A DNA stretch of 64,000 nt from assembly GCA_051294375.1 (NCBI GenBank), contig CM119267.1, forward strand, positions 20,461,476-20,525,475, read 5' to 3'. The translations under genes were made by a program, and so were the position numbers. Within the stretch, counting starts at the first letter, position 1. Each line of letters begins with the position of its first letter. This document shows positions 1 to 12,175 of the stretch, piece by piece. The notes beneath the pieces were generated by a model that was not told the origin of the DNA, did no database searches, and saw only the letters and a program-made list of their open reading frames with translations. The DNA is from Paraspadella gotoi. Taxonomy: Eukaryota > Chaetognatha.

Positions 1-376
1 CCTATATATACCTCCAAGTAAAAATGTTATTAACGTTCCCGAGTGTCACCTAGGGGAAGCTCTGGCGTATCCCGGATCGCCCGATGCAAAGTGTGACAAG
101 GGCATATAATTTTCCTCACCGCCGTCACCACCAGAGTCATTATTCGCTACTCTGCGCCTCCTATCGTTGTCGGTATTTCGACGCGCTACTTCGCCGGAAC
201 GAGGTCTTGGCAACGGCGGTGGAGAAGCGGTTTCGGCGGGAGAGTTAAAAGTCCGCAACATGACCTCGTCAGCGGTAAGACGATGACTACCTCGACGGGA
301 ATCGTCGGGGGCGTCGGCGAGGGGCGTTGAGAATCCGGGAGAAGCTGAAAAAGTAGAGAAGATAGGATACAGCGTT

Positions 377-427
<51 letters not shown>

Positions 428-2553
428 CAAGTTTGACCAAGAATACCTGTGTAAAGATTACCCTCGGATTCGGCGGAGGGAACGGAATTTGTACGGGGGA
501 ACGCGCCGAGACGACTCTGATCAAGATATAAGAAAAATGGGATAGACGCACAAATTGCAGTGGAAATAGAAAAGATAAATACCCACCCTAGATCTGGGAG
601 CAGGTACGGGGCGAACTGGGTTTTCCAAGGTGGTCCGCGTCTCGCCAAAATCTCTCCGAAGATCTATTTGGAAACTGACCTGAGTAAAGAACAAATCATT
701 CTTTTGTGTTGAAAACAAAATCCTTCCTTTCCAAATAAAACCCAACCACTAATATCGAAAATAAAAACCTATGACATACTTGGCCTTGAACGTTCTCATT
801 GGGATTTTTGTGCTGCAAAAAATAAACGTTGGATGTTGTGCCGGCGCGAACTTTGTCGACCAACTTGCGAACGGGTAGCGAACGGTAACCGAGGAATCGG
901 GCGAAGGTCGGACGCGTGCTGACGAACTTGTCCTTCACTTCGATCTCCAACATGTCTATCATATTTGTGCGGGGATGAAAATTAGATACAATGTAAGTTA
1001 TGATCAATTGCTTTTTACTCAACAAATCAAAACTTTTTTTCCCAAACCGGATGGAAGCGCTTCAAAGTCGAATTGGTAGCCGAACCAAGACGGGTTCACT
1101 GTGCTGTTTATCACGGTTGTTTTGTGTTCTTGACTGAAATGAATCGAGGAAAAGAAAAACGGTAAGACTAACAAATTGTTTTAAGAGGACTCAATAAATA
1201 TTATTTAGTACTATTTTCGTCTCTCACTCGTGATGATCCATCACGGCGTGCTTTTTGCCCGGTCGCAGGGAAAGTTTGATATATGGATCCGGACAAAAGA
1301 ACATGGTGCGAGTGAGATAACGCGCCTGGCAACGGATTACGTTTTTTGAAAGGAATGTGAGATCACAGAAAGTGAACAAAGAGATGGACGGATTAAGGAC
1401 CTACCTGAAGATCATAGATGACGAAGTGCACCTTTGTGCCATTGTCTTCCGGAGTTTGACTAGAAGTTAAAAGACCTAAGAGCACAAAAAGAATTTTTTT
1501 TTAAATTTTACCAATAAATGTTTTTTTCAAATTGTATCAAAATTCAAGGTTACCTCGCGGAAGGGTAAGTTCCTCTGTCGCTCCTTGAAAATTAGGATCC
1601 TCATCCTCGTCGTCCGTACGCGGGCCATGCGGACTTTTAAGCAAAATATATATATATTAATTTAAAAAGAGACCGGGAAACGTTACAATCTAAAGCTAGG
1701 ACTAAGCTCTGACGAAAAAAGTCAGAGGTTTTTTTAATATATTCTTTGACCGGACAATGTAGATTGATGGCAATATTGCTATTGTTAAGTTTCAAAAAAA
1801 TCCGACCATAAATATAGAAAATATTAACCAAAATCTTCGGAAAATCCACCCCTTCTTTGGAAGATTTTCGCCATATAAGATTTTTTCCGAATCTGACTCC
1901 CGGTTGAAAACTCTTAGAATTCCGATCGTTAGCTCCTCTTTTACTTTTACTTTAAATAAAAATTTCACCAAAATGGACTAATTCACTTTAACATGATCGT
2001 ATCATATTAAAATAACCAAATGAAATGTAAAGAAAAATTTTGAGAGCCCTTCAGACATATTGCTATCGGATTCCTGAATTCGAAGTTTATTGTAAAATGA
2101 CAACATACCTTAAATGCGTTGACATTGTATTGAAGTTGAGAAATCCCTTTATTTTATATATAAAAATTGCGTCAAAAATATTTTCCCGAGCGGACCAGAC
2201 CATTTGAATTGAATGGTTCGATGTCAAAATGATGGTTATTTGTCAAGAGCAAAAAAATGCGAGCCCTTCAGATGCAACAGGATCGGAATCGAGTGTTTTT
2301 ACATCTATTTTTTACCTGAATTTTTCCCAGGGGCGTTGACATTATTTGGTAGTCAGATTTTAACAAAAATCTCCATTGAAAAAGTCTTCCTCGATTTCTA
2401 AGAACGACGTAGACTCCTACTAAAGCTAAATTTTGTTAAAAACAGTTCGTTTAGAAACCTGTGACTGTCTACAGCGTTAACTTGAGTCCGCCGCCCGTGC
2501 CCCCGTGTCACCAGGTCGGTCTCGCTCAAAGTTCGTTGCTCGGAGAGAGCCAT
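1..2553 (-). CDS. HECW: HECW-type HECT E3 ubiquitin ligase, N-terminal part (partial)
   Basis: HECW1/2 (NEDL) proteins are NEDD4-family ubiquitin ligases with an N-terminal domain, a C2 domain, WW domains and a C-terminal HECT domain. Only the N-terminal part is here; the WW and HECT exons would lie left of the window. Exons seen on the minus strand: a first exon with ATG at 2553 encoding RTLSETDLVTRGHGR, close to a conserved N-terminal segment of HECW1; about 1548-1627 (acidic); about 1408-1465; about 1241-1345 with MFFCPDPYIKLSLRPGK; 1048-1133 with NPSWFGYQFDF; 780-955 with LEIEVKDKF, the HECW C2 signature; and about 53-352, Ser/Pro-rich, ending at a donor near 52. The exon between 440 and 515 is uncertain, and I could not find the exons expected between 1650 and 2480. 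Family assignment from the C2 exons is firm. HECW1 and HECW2 cannot be separated here. Confidence 0.85.
378..426. repeat. (AG)n microsatellite in a HECW intron
   Basis: Uninterrupted AG dinucleotide run of about 49 bases. On the coding (minus) strand it reads CT and lies about 25 bases upstream of a likely 3' splice site (TTTTTCAG near 353), so it adds to the polypyrimidine part of the intron. Confidence 0.95.
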
Positions 2554-3089
2554 CTTCGCATGGGTACACGCGACTTCCGGGACAAACTATTATCCCGGGA
2601 AAGTCGCGAGATCACGTGACACAGCCGACCATCTTTCTTTTGATTCGCTCGAGTAAAGAGTTGGTCAACAGTCAAGCGATTTCTCGATGTAAAGGGGCTT
2701 ATCAAAGTGATCATGCATAACTTATAAAATACATAGTCAAGGATATTTTTTTGGCTTCTATATCACGGTCGATGAGTGGTTATTTTCTGAAAAAAAAATT
2801 AGACAGTTAAAATTGTGCAGCCACACTATCTACCAAAGTTATGTCTTTCTATGATTTTTTTTTGGGACGCCAAAAAAATAAAATACCTGGACTACGACTA
2901 AACGTTGCGTAACAAATAATAGAATAACTAAAGCCAAATCAGCCAAAACAGCCAAAAAACAAAAAAGGTAGTAGGTACGTCAATCTCGTCTGACGAAACA
3001 AGAATAAAACTGGTTTAACAGGGGAACCTTCGATTTTTTGTTTTGTTTTTTTTTGTTAATGAGTTGATTGACGTTATCGTCAAAAGTTT
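2554..3089. other. Intergenic region between HECW 5' end and PRMT5 3' end
   Basis: Holds the presumed HECW promoter and 5' leader and the PRMT5 3' UTR. The stretch 2560-2700 is less AT-rich than its surroundings and has a short upstream ATG frame (ATG at 2561) that is out of frame with the HECW start. No convincing gene on either strand. Confidence 0.6.
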
Positions 3090-6000
3090 CTAGAGTCCGA
3101 TCCAATAAGATCTAGCCTTCGGATTGTGAATTGGAATTGGTACCGGCTTGGTCACCGCCCACTCGTACCTGAAATGTAGGAAAGTTTTGATTTGTTTTCG
3201 TGTAGGAAAGTTAAGTGAGATAAGAATAATTGTACGACAATTAAAGCAGAATAACTCGTGGTTCATTTAAAATGAGATTGAGTTCTTCAATCTCATTTAT
3301 AAATGAGATTGAAGAACTCAATCTCATATCGTAGCAGTTTATATATTCGAAAATTAATTAGGAAACTAAATTATTATTAATACCTATTAAAAGTAAACCT
3401 AAAAACGTAAAATAAGACTACTATAAAAACCGTATCAAAAGATATGATAAATAATTTAAATTGCTACAATATGTAAATGAGATTGAAGAACAAAATATTC
3501 TGCTACACAATATCGGAATAAACGATTTTTTCGCCTCACCAGACTTTTTGCGCGTCGACTCTCCGCCAGAAATGGAGGTCGAGTTTGGAGCCGGCCGGGA
3601 GAAGGATGGGCTCGCGGATGGGGAAGTAGATGGGGAACCAGGAGAACATCCCCGTCGAATAGGTTTCGGGCACGATGGACAACACGTGATTCTTATAGAG
3701 AACTGTAGGGGAACAAAATTGAATGTTTGAAAAATTTTTAAAAAAACTTTAAAATTACGATCAAAAGTGATAATGTGGCGCTCAAAAAAAATAATCTCAC
3801 CCGAGTGAAAATATCCGGCGAACCCGTGCAAAACTGATTGCGGCCCGAGTCGAAACTCCACTTGTCCGTAACGACTGTTGTCTATGCGTCCCCAGTTGGG
3901 ATGCTAAAAATAAGAGTCAATGAAAATAAAACACGTCTTTCTAAGTCGCTAGGGAGTCAGGATTGAGCGGAATTACCTCAAACCGAAACAGCGGTTGGGG
4001 TTTTGCCAAAACGGCGCAATTGTGGAGGCGAACAACGTAGGGGGTTTCTACGTTGGCGAGAGGATGCTTTTCCCGCTCTTTGTTGGCGCGTGCTTCGTTG
4101 AACAGCTTGGAGGACTGGAAATCATATAAACACGTCAAATTATAAATAAACGAGCAATTATTTAACCCTAACTAAAAGAGTAAAACGTCAACTCAAACCT
4201 GCAACGGGGCCACGAAGGAGGTGTATTCGGAAGGAATGGAAATCCCATCACGTTTTAGAAATTTCTGCGCTCCGTCGAGGCATTCCGGGGAGAGTTCGTT
4301 GTCGGAAAAACTTCCTAATAACTCCGACACGAGAATGTCTGAAAACGAATTTTCATCATCGTTTCGCCATCGATTGCGAAAAGGATCAAATGAAAAGAGC
4401 TTACCCGCTTTTTCAGGCGCTTCCCACGTCCTCATGTCGTGATGGACAATGATGACGTCGTCTTCGTTCCAAATTTCTCGTTTTAAAGTCTATTAAAAAA
4501 AAGCCGGGTTATATTTCTTTTCGCTTCAACTAAAGATGGGAGACTCGAGTTTGAAATGTATTATCGTGAACTCGTAATGAAAAATATTTGTAAAAGTCTT
4601 CGTTCAAATTAGATAACCAATCCTCCCCACTCTTGTTTACGACACGACCAAAGACCTTTAAGGTTATGAGCGCGTTGGGATTTTTCTCGACGGCGTAAAC
4701 TCGAACGCGGCGCTCGACGGTTTTGGCGGCTTTCAGGGCGGCGCGAACGAGGGGGCCGCGACCGGCGCCAACCACCATCAAAACCTATAATTACGAGAAA
4801 GTAAGTAAAAAAGTTTGTATTGCATGAATTAAGCTGTAAATAGTTGCCGAAAACGTGCCTTCTTTTTTTTTGGCAGTCAGTAAGAGAATAAGGTTACCTG
4901 ATATCCTTGTTCTTTTTCGGGTTCGGGAACCCTGTCGACGAGCGCGTCTCGAATGGCCGCTTCGTATGTTACGTACTTAACAGGATCCTTTTCGAAAACT
5001 TCGTAAGTCTGGTGGGCGAAATAAAAAAAAATGGGTGGGCGTGCATTCGATTAGTTTCCTTAGGCTCAATATTTAGGTAAAATTTAAATGCAAAAAAAAG
5101 TTCGGAATTCTAGTTTAGAAATCCAATGCATTTAAAAGCAGCCGAAGAATGATAAACGTCAGTTGAGGGCGTACCGGTTTGTCCGGTAAAATGATCACTT
5201 TTTAATGATAATTTAATGACTTATATGTATCTTCGCATAAAACAAACGCTTGCAAAAAATTACAATATTAAAAATAATACAATACTAAAATTAATACAAA
5301 TTTAAAACTACTTACATACATACAGTCATGTGTAAAAAAAAACGTCCCGCTTTAAATCATGCCTTAAAAATTTCCTTGAATGTTTAATTTTTTTTTAAAT
5401 TTAAAAATAAATTAAAATTTAATAAAAAATAATAAATTTTATCAAACTCGAGCAATTCGTTTGGGAACAATAATTTATTTAAAATTAAGTACTCAACAAC
5501 AAAACTAAAAATTTAATTTATTTGAAACTAATTTTTTTATATTATATATTTTTTAAATAAATTAAATAATAAACATTATACTTACACCAAGTTTTAAAGA
5601 CTTGATAAGATTTTTAATACAAAATATAGAATTGTTTCACGCGTGAAATATAACTAGTTTGACCCAGATATTTAAATAATAATTTAAAAATTATAAAAAA
5701 ATTAAATGAATAAAAGATCAATTATTTTAAAGCTTTTGAATAATATTCGATTTTTCCATTTTTATTTGGAACACTTAAGTTTAAAAAAATTTTTTTTTAT
5801 ATCACCGATTGTAATTAAATTTATACATTTTTAAGAAGCGTAAAGTTATGAAGAGGGGCGTTTTTTTTTTTGCTCATGAGTGTACAATGTACACTAAGGC
5901 GTAGTAAAATTTCTAAATTTAACTTTAATTAAAATTCTAAAAGTGAGGAACGAACAACATTATACTAATGAACATTTATGTAATAAAAAAAATTATAATA

Positions 6001-8347
6001 AATTTTACAATATACGCAGTAGGCTATATTTATACTAGTACTAAACCAATAAATGTTAAAATTTCAAAACAGTTTTTTCTAAGATTTTTTTGCAGATTCA
6101 GATTCGTCATAAAAAGTTGATAAAAAGAAATCTAACTCTTTTTGAAAAATTCCTTCATTAAGTGGGTCAAAAATTAGAAAAAGCTATATTTTAAGCTGAA
6201 AATTAACTTTTTATATTTTAAATATAGTTTTTTTAAATTTTTAACCCACTTAATGAAAGAATTTTTAAAAATGATTTATATTTTCTTTTATCAACTTTTG
6301 ACGAGGAATTCAAATCTGCAATTAAAATTAAGAAAAGCCTATTTTGAAATTTTTCGATTTTATAAGGATAGTACTATATATAAATATAGCCTACTGCGAA
6401 AATTAAAAAACATAAAATTACTTTTTTTTACAAATTAATATTCACTGATGGTATGTTGTTCATAATTGACTTTTAGAATTTTCGTATGTAACTTTCACTA
6501 CGCCTTAATGTACACTGTACATTATACATTGTACATATATAAAAACATTTATTATTAATGCAAGAACTTTTCTCTATGAAATTGGTACAAGCAAAATGAA
6601 ACCTATATTATGGTAAAAAAAAAACTACCTGTGACTCAAGATTGTCCATGAGCGGCTGCAGCGGCGCCTGTAAGTAATCCTCGTAACCCTTGGCGAACTT
6701 GTCCACGCCGTCGCAGTCGTCGGAGACGGTGGAAACAAGATAATCCAAGTATTGGTAGAAGCAGATTTCGCTCTTGTCGAAGATCGAGGTTGGACCTGCG
6801 ACGAGGGGAGAAATGAGGGTCGCGACACTCCAAGGAAAAGAATGAAATCGATTTGGGTTTTACCCGTAATCAGGAACTGAGTCTGCTGTCGGATTAATCT
6901 TCTGATCAAACTTTGATGAGGTCTCGAAAGAACTGGAAAACCTGGGGAAAAAAAAATAAAGTGAGGAAATATTCTATATATTTTTTTTGCACGGTTCATC
7001 AATCGATCATCAATTTACCCGTTCTATTCGTCAGAAAAATATTAGTCGGCAACATCGTGCATTTGACGGGTTCGCCCAACCATCGAGATATTCTGAGAAA
7101 AAACGATTCAAAAAAATAAAAACGGATTGAAAAATTAAAAAATGTTACACTTATCTTCGTTTTTCACATACCTCGATTCCGACGGAAGATCCGCGGTGAT
7201 TTCCAAACAGACGGAAACTCTTCTCGATGTATCGCAAAGAGTTCGAAAAGTGTTGAACCATTCCCAAGGATCTTGGTCGGGGTCTTCCTGGTCGTCATCT
7301 TCTTCCACAGCGACGTCAAGCTTGACGGGTTCCTTGACGACCGACTTTGAAAGCGAAGTTGCGCAAACCTCATCATCGTCGGTGGAGCCAGGGGCCGCGG
7401 GAGCAACGCCGCTGCCGTCGCTGGCGCCATTGGTATCCATGGGAAGAGCGGCGTCGTTCTTTGCTTCTTTGATCAAGGAACCTGACGTCAAGGCCAAAGA
7501 AAAGCTTCGAATTCCATACTACGAGTAGAATCTTTTTTTTTTACCCAAGCTCGGAAAGTGAGCGTCATCGGGGGCGTGGCCGTTGAAAGCGGATGCGTTT
7601 TTGAGTTTGGGCGACGGGGATCGCATCCGAACGTGAACCCATAATTGCTGCAGCGGACAAAAATTAAGAAGTCTTATTATTTACTAAAGAGTAAAGACAC
7701 TTAACGATTAGGAACAGACCTGCGTCGGACCCAAAAACAGATGCTCGTTGAGAAATCTGGCCAAGTTGGCGCACTTTTTGCTACGCAACGGAACCAGAAT
7801 TGCCGGGAGGCCCAAGTGGATGGCAAAGTCCAGTTCCTGGAGAAGAGCCTTCTCCGACCTTAGCCTGAGAAATCACGGTGTTCACATTTTAAGATGCCGA
7901 AAAAAACAGAAAAGGAGACTTTTTCTGTCCTCCTCCTGAGAACCTGATTCGCTGATCGTCGGAGTCCAAATCAATCCAATCGGAGATCTTGGCGACGACG
8001 AGAGAAGACCACTCGCTCGTCTTGAGAAGGAAATCCGTTCGCAAAAACGGGGAAGGTCTTTCGAGGACGCCGTCCTCGAGATTGTCTTTGTTTTGGGCGG
8101 GGAAAAAGAAGTTCGTGGGGAAGGAATAGTCGAGCAGATTTTAGTTAAAAACAAGTCAATAAATAGTAGATTTTCGTGAATAAGTAGTTCTGACAAGGCC
8201 CTCTTACTCACCAGGCATGGGTCCGGGCCGCACAACGGGAACGGCGTGAAAGTCATAGTTAGCCTTGGTGCCTTCCTCGAGGACTTGGTCGAGACGTTCA
8301 ACGTCGGAGTGATCACGTCCGACAGAAACAGGCAGACGTCGCTCCAT
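3090..8347 (-). CDS. PRMT5: Protein arginine N-methyltransferase 5
   Basis: Type II arginine methyltransferase that makes symmetric dimethylarginine on Sm proteins and histones, normally as a complex with WDR77/MEP50. Start at 8347 ([12 protein letters not shown]). The TIM-barrel part follows ([10 protein letters not shown], near 7800), then [13 protein letters not shown] (7220-7280), [16 protein letters not shown] (about 6900-6940), MDNLESQ (6630-6650) and FEKDPVKY (about 4990). The SAM-binding motif is VVGAGRGPL (4757-4783). The double-E loop is [21 protein letters not shown] (4260-4330), with both catalytic glutamates present. The beta-barrel follows ([22 protein letters not shown]), and the last exon ends YEWAV...GL with a stop at 3090-3092. 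Compared with human PRMT5 there is an acidic, low-complexity insertion of about 60 residues before the [10 protein letters not shown] motif (7290-7480). One intron (about 5010-6629) is enlarged by AT-rich sequence and a foldback transposon. Assignment is secure. Confidence 0.96.
3272..3327. repeat. 56-base perfect palindrome in a PRMT5 intron
   Basis: The sequence equals its own reverse complement over 56 bases, with TATA at the centre. Each half is itself close to a hairpin (ATGAGATTGA...TCAATCTCAT). The same ATGAGATTGA/TCAATCTCAT motif recurs in other introns of the window (3473-3490, 17336-17372, 43729-43757, 52332-52365). Confidence 0.95.
5895..6507. mobile_element. Foldback MITE-like DNA transposon, copy 1 (PRMT5 intron)
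   Basis: 613-base AT-rich element bounded by inverted termini (TAAGGCGTAGT at 5895; ACTACGCCTTA ending at 6507). The two halves are extensively inverted copies of each other (for example AACGAACAACATTATA on the left against the complement of GGTATGTTGTTCATAA on the right). It is flanked by a perfect 8-base duplication, ATGTACAC, at 5887-5894 and 6508-6515. Eight-base target duplications are typical of hAT-type (also P-type) elements. No long open frame, so non-autonomous. A second copy lies at 56010-56612. Confidence 0.9.
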
Positions 8348-8631
8348 CGCAATAAGATTAAACGGAACCGAGGAGCGAGTTTTTTGTTTTTGTTTTTGTT
8401 TTTTTCGTTTTATTTTTAACGTAAAATGCGAACACAAAAAAACCTAGTAGGAATGATGTCTTTCCGACAGGAAAACTTGGAAGAAACGATGATAATAAAT
8501 GCACGAACAAGATCGAACATCGATCATATTCCTGAAACTGTAAAGCTCCCCTTAAAGTTGAATGCTCTCATTTACAACACTTATGTATGTTTGTAAATAC
8601 GTATAACAGTCGACTAAGGATAATTTAAAAT

Positions 8632-9410
8632 TCAAAAGTATTTCTCTCCGATTGTTACAACACCCCTGGCGGCCAAACCGACGAGGAAGCAGCTCAACGT
8701 CACGATCGGATAATAAGCGCCGGCACTTCCTACGGCTTCGATCATCTCGCACAAAACGGAAAAAAAAACGACGATCAAGGCTTTATAGACAAAACGTAAT
8801 TCATCGCTTTTTCTGGAGGTAATCCATTTAACATTACTGAAAAAAAAAATATTTCACGAAATGCTATATTTAAATTAATGTAATTTTCACTTTACTATAC
8901 TCACAAGAGTTCAGTTTTCCGGTATCTTATCCAGTAGTGGTGAATGACGTAGCCAGAGACGCAACCGATAAGGGCGTAGACGACGTTAAGAAGTCTGACC
9001 TTTCGGTACTTGGCCTCCTGTTCCAACCGGTACTTTATTATCTCCTGTTCCCAATGGTTGGGCCTGGGAGCGCCGTTGCCCGGTCCTAGCGGCGACTCGT
9101 GAATAGGGGCGTCGTCGAGAGTATCAGACCAGTGCCGGACGGGACGCAAAACTGAGGTTGCGAAAGTCCGAAGACAAAGGGCGGACGTCGTGCGAAGCAC
9201 GAACGACGGAGCAAGGCCCAAAGCCGAGCCCTTCTTGGTGGTCTCGAGAGACTCGAGCAAAGGCTTTTGCAAAGACTGGAAGTGGCGCTGGTAGACGGCT
9301 GATCCGCAGAGTCGGCAATGATTAAGGAGAAGAGAAGGGACGTTTCGTTTTGCCGGGAGAGAGGCATGGGGGAGGGAGGAGTTTCGCAAAGCGGACAAAG
9401 CGAATGACAT
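8632..9410 (-). CDS. Unrecognised membrane protein, possibly mitochondrial (236 aa)
   Basis: Two exons, 8905-9410 and 8632-8836, joined by a 68-base intron (GTGAGT donor, TTTTTTTTCAG acceptor), give a 236-residue protein in frame. The first about 115 residues are rich in Arg, Ser, Leu and Ala and poor in acidic residues, as in a mitochondrial presequence. A charged stretch (HWEQEIIKYRLEQEAKYRK) then precedes a hydrophobic segment (VVYALIGCVSGYVIHHYW). The second exon adds two more likely membrane segments (ALIVVFFSVLCEMI and YYPIVTLSCFLVGLAA) and ends GEKYF. I do not recognise the family. It sits 285 bases upstream of the PRMT5 start, on the same strand. The exon join is supported by splice signals and frame; the mitochondrial location is inference. 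Confidence 0.7.
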
Positions 9411-10296
9411 GTTGAGTTTTTAGTTGACCACACAACTGCTTCATAGCAAAAACAATTTTGAAACCCGGGATTTCATATTGTTTCTAAAATCAAGAGACTA
9501 TGCTACAAAGCAGGTAGTTAACAAACAGAATGAAGGCGAGTATAAATTTTGGAACATCCAAAAACATTACAAGTAAAAACCGGGTGGCGACTTAATATGA
9601 ATACTTTTTATATATTTTTTCTTTGTAAATTTTTTTTGAATTTTAATGATATTTTTGTTTCTTTTGATTTATTATTTTTTATTACACAAAAAATGTATCA
9701 ACATAACTTTGTATTATAATTTTTTTAGTTTCAACATGTCGTACATCTAATAAAATTATTACAAAAATTGCACATCAAGGAAAATATAAAAACATACACA
9801 GAAACGTAAGTACAAAGGCCAATATTCGAAACTTAACAATGTACATAAGTAAATGTGAATTGTAAATTATAATGAAAAATTCGTTAATTTTATTCGAAAA
9901 GCACAGAAAATGCGAAAAAATCCCAGACTAGAAAGGAACCGTTGATCAGCGACGGACAAGACAAAATAGAAAAGGGATTGTAGATCTTGTAAAGATATGC
10001 ATTACGTAAAAAATACTACCATTCAGGCAACGGTGAAAGAATCGTTACAAGGTCAAGGAAGACTTATTCAAAGCACGGGTGAAGCAGACCAGAGAAGTGG
10101 TGTCATAAACGTGATTTACTATCACATTAACTTGGTCGCGAAAACATGATACAGGGAACGACAATGGCAAAAATCAGAAAAAGACTGAAGACAAAACGGA
10201 ACTGCACTAAAAACCAGAAAAATATCAAGGGTGTTAAACTGTGCGTATTGAAAGTCTTCGCCTCCAAATAAAAATTTTTGGAAATAAAAACGTCTC
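9411..10296. other. Intergenic region, AT-rich
   Basis: Contains the promoter side of the 8632-9410 gene and the 3' flank of FAM114A. 9590-9900 is strongly AT-rich. I see no gene, repeat family or RNA signature in it. Confidence 0.6.
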
Positions 10297-12175
10297 TTAT
10301 TGAGGGTCATCAATTCCATCCACGTACGCTCTCTGCATGACGGGTAGCGAGAGTTTAAAAGCTTCGCCGATAAAGGAAACGCCGCGAGAAGATTCGAGAT
10401 GAAAGTCGGAGAAAAGGGCGTCGACATCCCGACTGGAAAATCTCTTGACTCGCTCCAATGCCTAGGATACAAGGCAATGAAGGATATAACTGAGAAAAAA
10501 CCTAATTAACTCGCACACTTACCTCTCCGAATTCGCCAGACAACCGTCTAACGTTCTCCTCGAGAGCGATCTTCATCTCGGCGAGGGCGTCCACCCTGTC
10601 GACAAAAATTTCGATCCTGCCGTCAACCTCGAGAGAGTCGGTCGACATCAAAGTCATCTGGTTCGTTTTGTGAAACATCTCTACTGCGCGGGCCACAGAG
10701 TCGCCGACGGCGCGTGTCGCGTCTCGGTGAAAGGCGTCGATGAGGACGTCGGCCGATGACTCTTCCGAACTTTTTCCAGCGTCTTCCGCTTCCGTCTCCT
10801 TTTTGTCTCTTTCCGATTTCTCCTTCAATCCTTTGTCTTTGGAATCCAAATGTTCTTCCTTTGGGCGACTGAGTTCGGCCGTCGAGGCGACAAAAGACTC
10901 AACAAGTGCCAACGCCGATGACCGCGCCGCCTGTACCTTGAACGGTGTGATAGGCACGACGAGTCTTCTTAAGTCGTTGGTCAGCGTAGCGATGAAGTCG
11001 TCGGATGACGATGCTTCGGCAACCGCGACGTCGCCATTGGCTTCACCATCAACGCGATTAAAAGCATCCTCTATACGGCGTAAATGTTCCCTCGTTTCTT
11101 GGCTTAAAGAACGAGAATCTATTTCTCGTTCGCTTTCTTCGCTCAAGATTTCCAGCGCCTCCAGGTAGACTAAACCCTGCGCAAATTACGGACAATTGAT
11201 CCTTTAGTCCTCCACTAATTTATATTCTGATGATTCTAGGGTTTATTTTAGGTTTAATTTCACCCACCTGCATCTCCTCGAACCAATGATCGAATTTAGT
11301 CATGCGCGCCTCTAAAAACTCCGCTTCCATTTTCTCTCTGACCAGGCGCTCGGCCTTAGCGTCCCTCAACAAGCGGCTCAGAGTAGGTCGGCCCTCCTTG
11401 TCCATGAGTAGAGTCTTCGTTTTCGTCAAGCCAGGATCCTGATCGTCGATCACCGACATCGTTTTTTTGCCGACGCTCTCGAGAACTTGGCAACAAAAAA
11501 AAAACAAAAAAGTTCAGGAATTTTTTAGCGTCACGAAGAAAGTCGTCATCGCTCACCATTAATACTTCCGCCGACGATCCCTTTCCCTGCCGAAGAAAAG
11601 AAGCCGAAAAAGGAGGAATCCCCCTTTCCCTTCGGCCCCGACGACTCCGCGTCCTGCTTCCGCTCCACCCACTCCTCCGTCTCTTCCTTCCTCGCCTCTT
11701 CCTTCCTCGCCTCTTCTTTCATCCCTGGGTCGACCAATTCGCTGATGCCTTGCCCCAATTCTGTCGACATCTTCGCGACGGAGTTGGACGCGGAAGTAAT
11801 GATGCTGGCGCCCCATGACTTCCAGGAATCCCAGCCTCCACCGTCCGAGGTGGAGGGGATGACGAACGGCGTGTTCGGCGGGGCGTTGGTGACGTTGGGC
11901 ATTTCGGGACAAGGAGACGAGGGCGTTTTGGCGGCGACGGAAGCGGAATTTTCGGCGGTGGAATCGGATTTAGGAAAAGGCTCTTCTGAAGTACGAGGGA
12001 GACAAGGCGACGAGGCAGGCTCGGCAACAGCGGGGCCATCTACATCCACAACTTCAGCGTCTGTCTCCGAATCGCATGCTCGGGTGACGACGACGTCGGG
12101 AACAGGCGAATGGGCTTCGTTCGAACCGTCTATAGCTAAGTCACGATTCAATGTAGGGGCGTTAGTGTCGCCCAT
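10297..12175 (-). CDS. FAM114A: FAM114A (NOXP20) family protein
   Basis: Four exons: 11557-12175, 11268-11485, 10523-11176 and 10297-10461, with canonical GT/AG borders. The N-terminal about 120 residues are acidic and disordered, followed by the family hallmark WDSWKSWGASIITSAS. The second exon starts with LESVGKKTMSVIDDQDPGL, closely matching the conserved vertebrate segment ending in IGKKTMDVI..GDPG. The third exon carries FHKTNQMTL and the fourth a conserved tail (SFIGEAFKLSLPVMQ) before the stop. FAM114A proteins are Golgi-associated Rab2-binding proteins in animals; that role is family knowledge, not read from the sequence. A short EEARKEEARKEE repeat lies in exon 1. The assignment is strong; A1 and A2 cannot be separated. 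Confidence 0.9.

Noticed and set aside
360-440. Frame with a long Ser-Leu run
   Set aside because: It is the translation of the AG/CT microsatellite, which lies in an intron between a GTAATC donor and a TTTTTCAG acceptor.
2213-2720. Plus-strand frames between HECW exons and PRMT5
   Set aside because: No homology or splice support; the region carries the HECW first exon and leader on the minus strand.
6253-6438. Plus-strand frame inside the PRMT5 intron
   Set aside because: AT-rich frame within the foldback transposon; the homologous stretch of copy 2 does not keep it open.
10740-11168. Plus-strand Ser-rich frame antisense to FAM114A exon 3
   Set aside because: The minus strand is conserved and correctly spliced; the plus frame has no homology or splice context.
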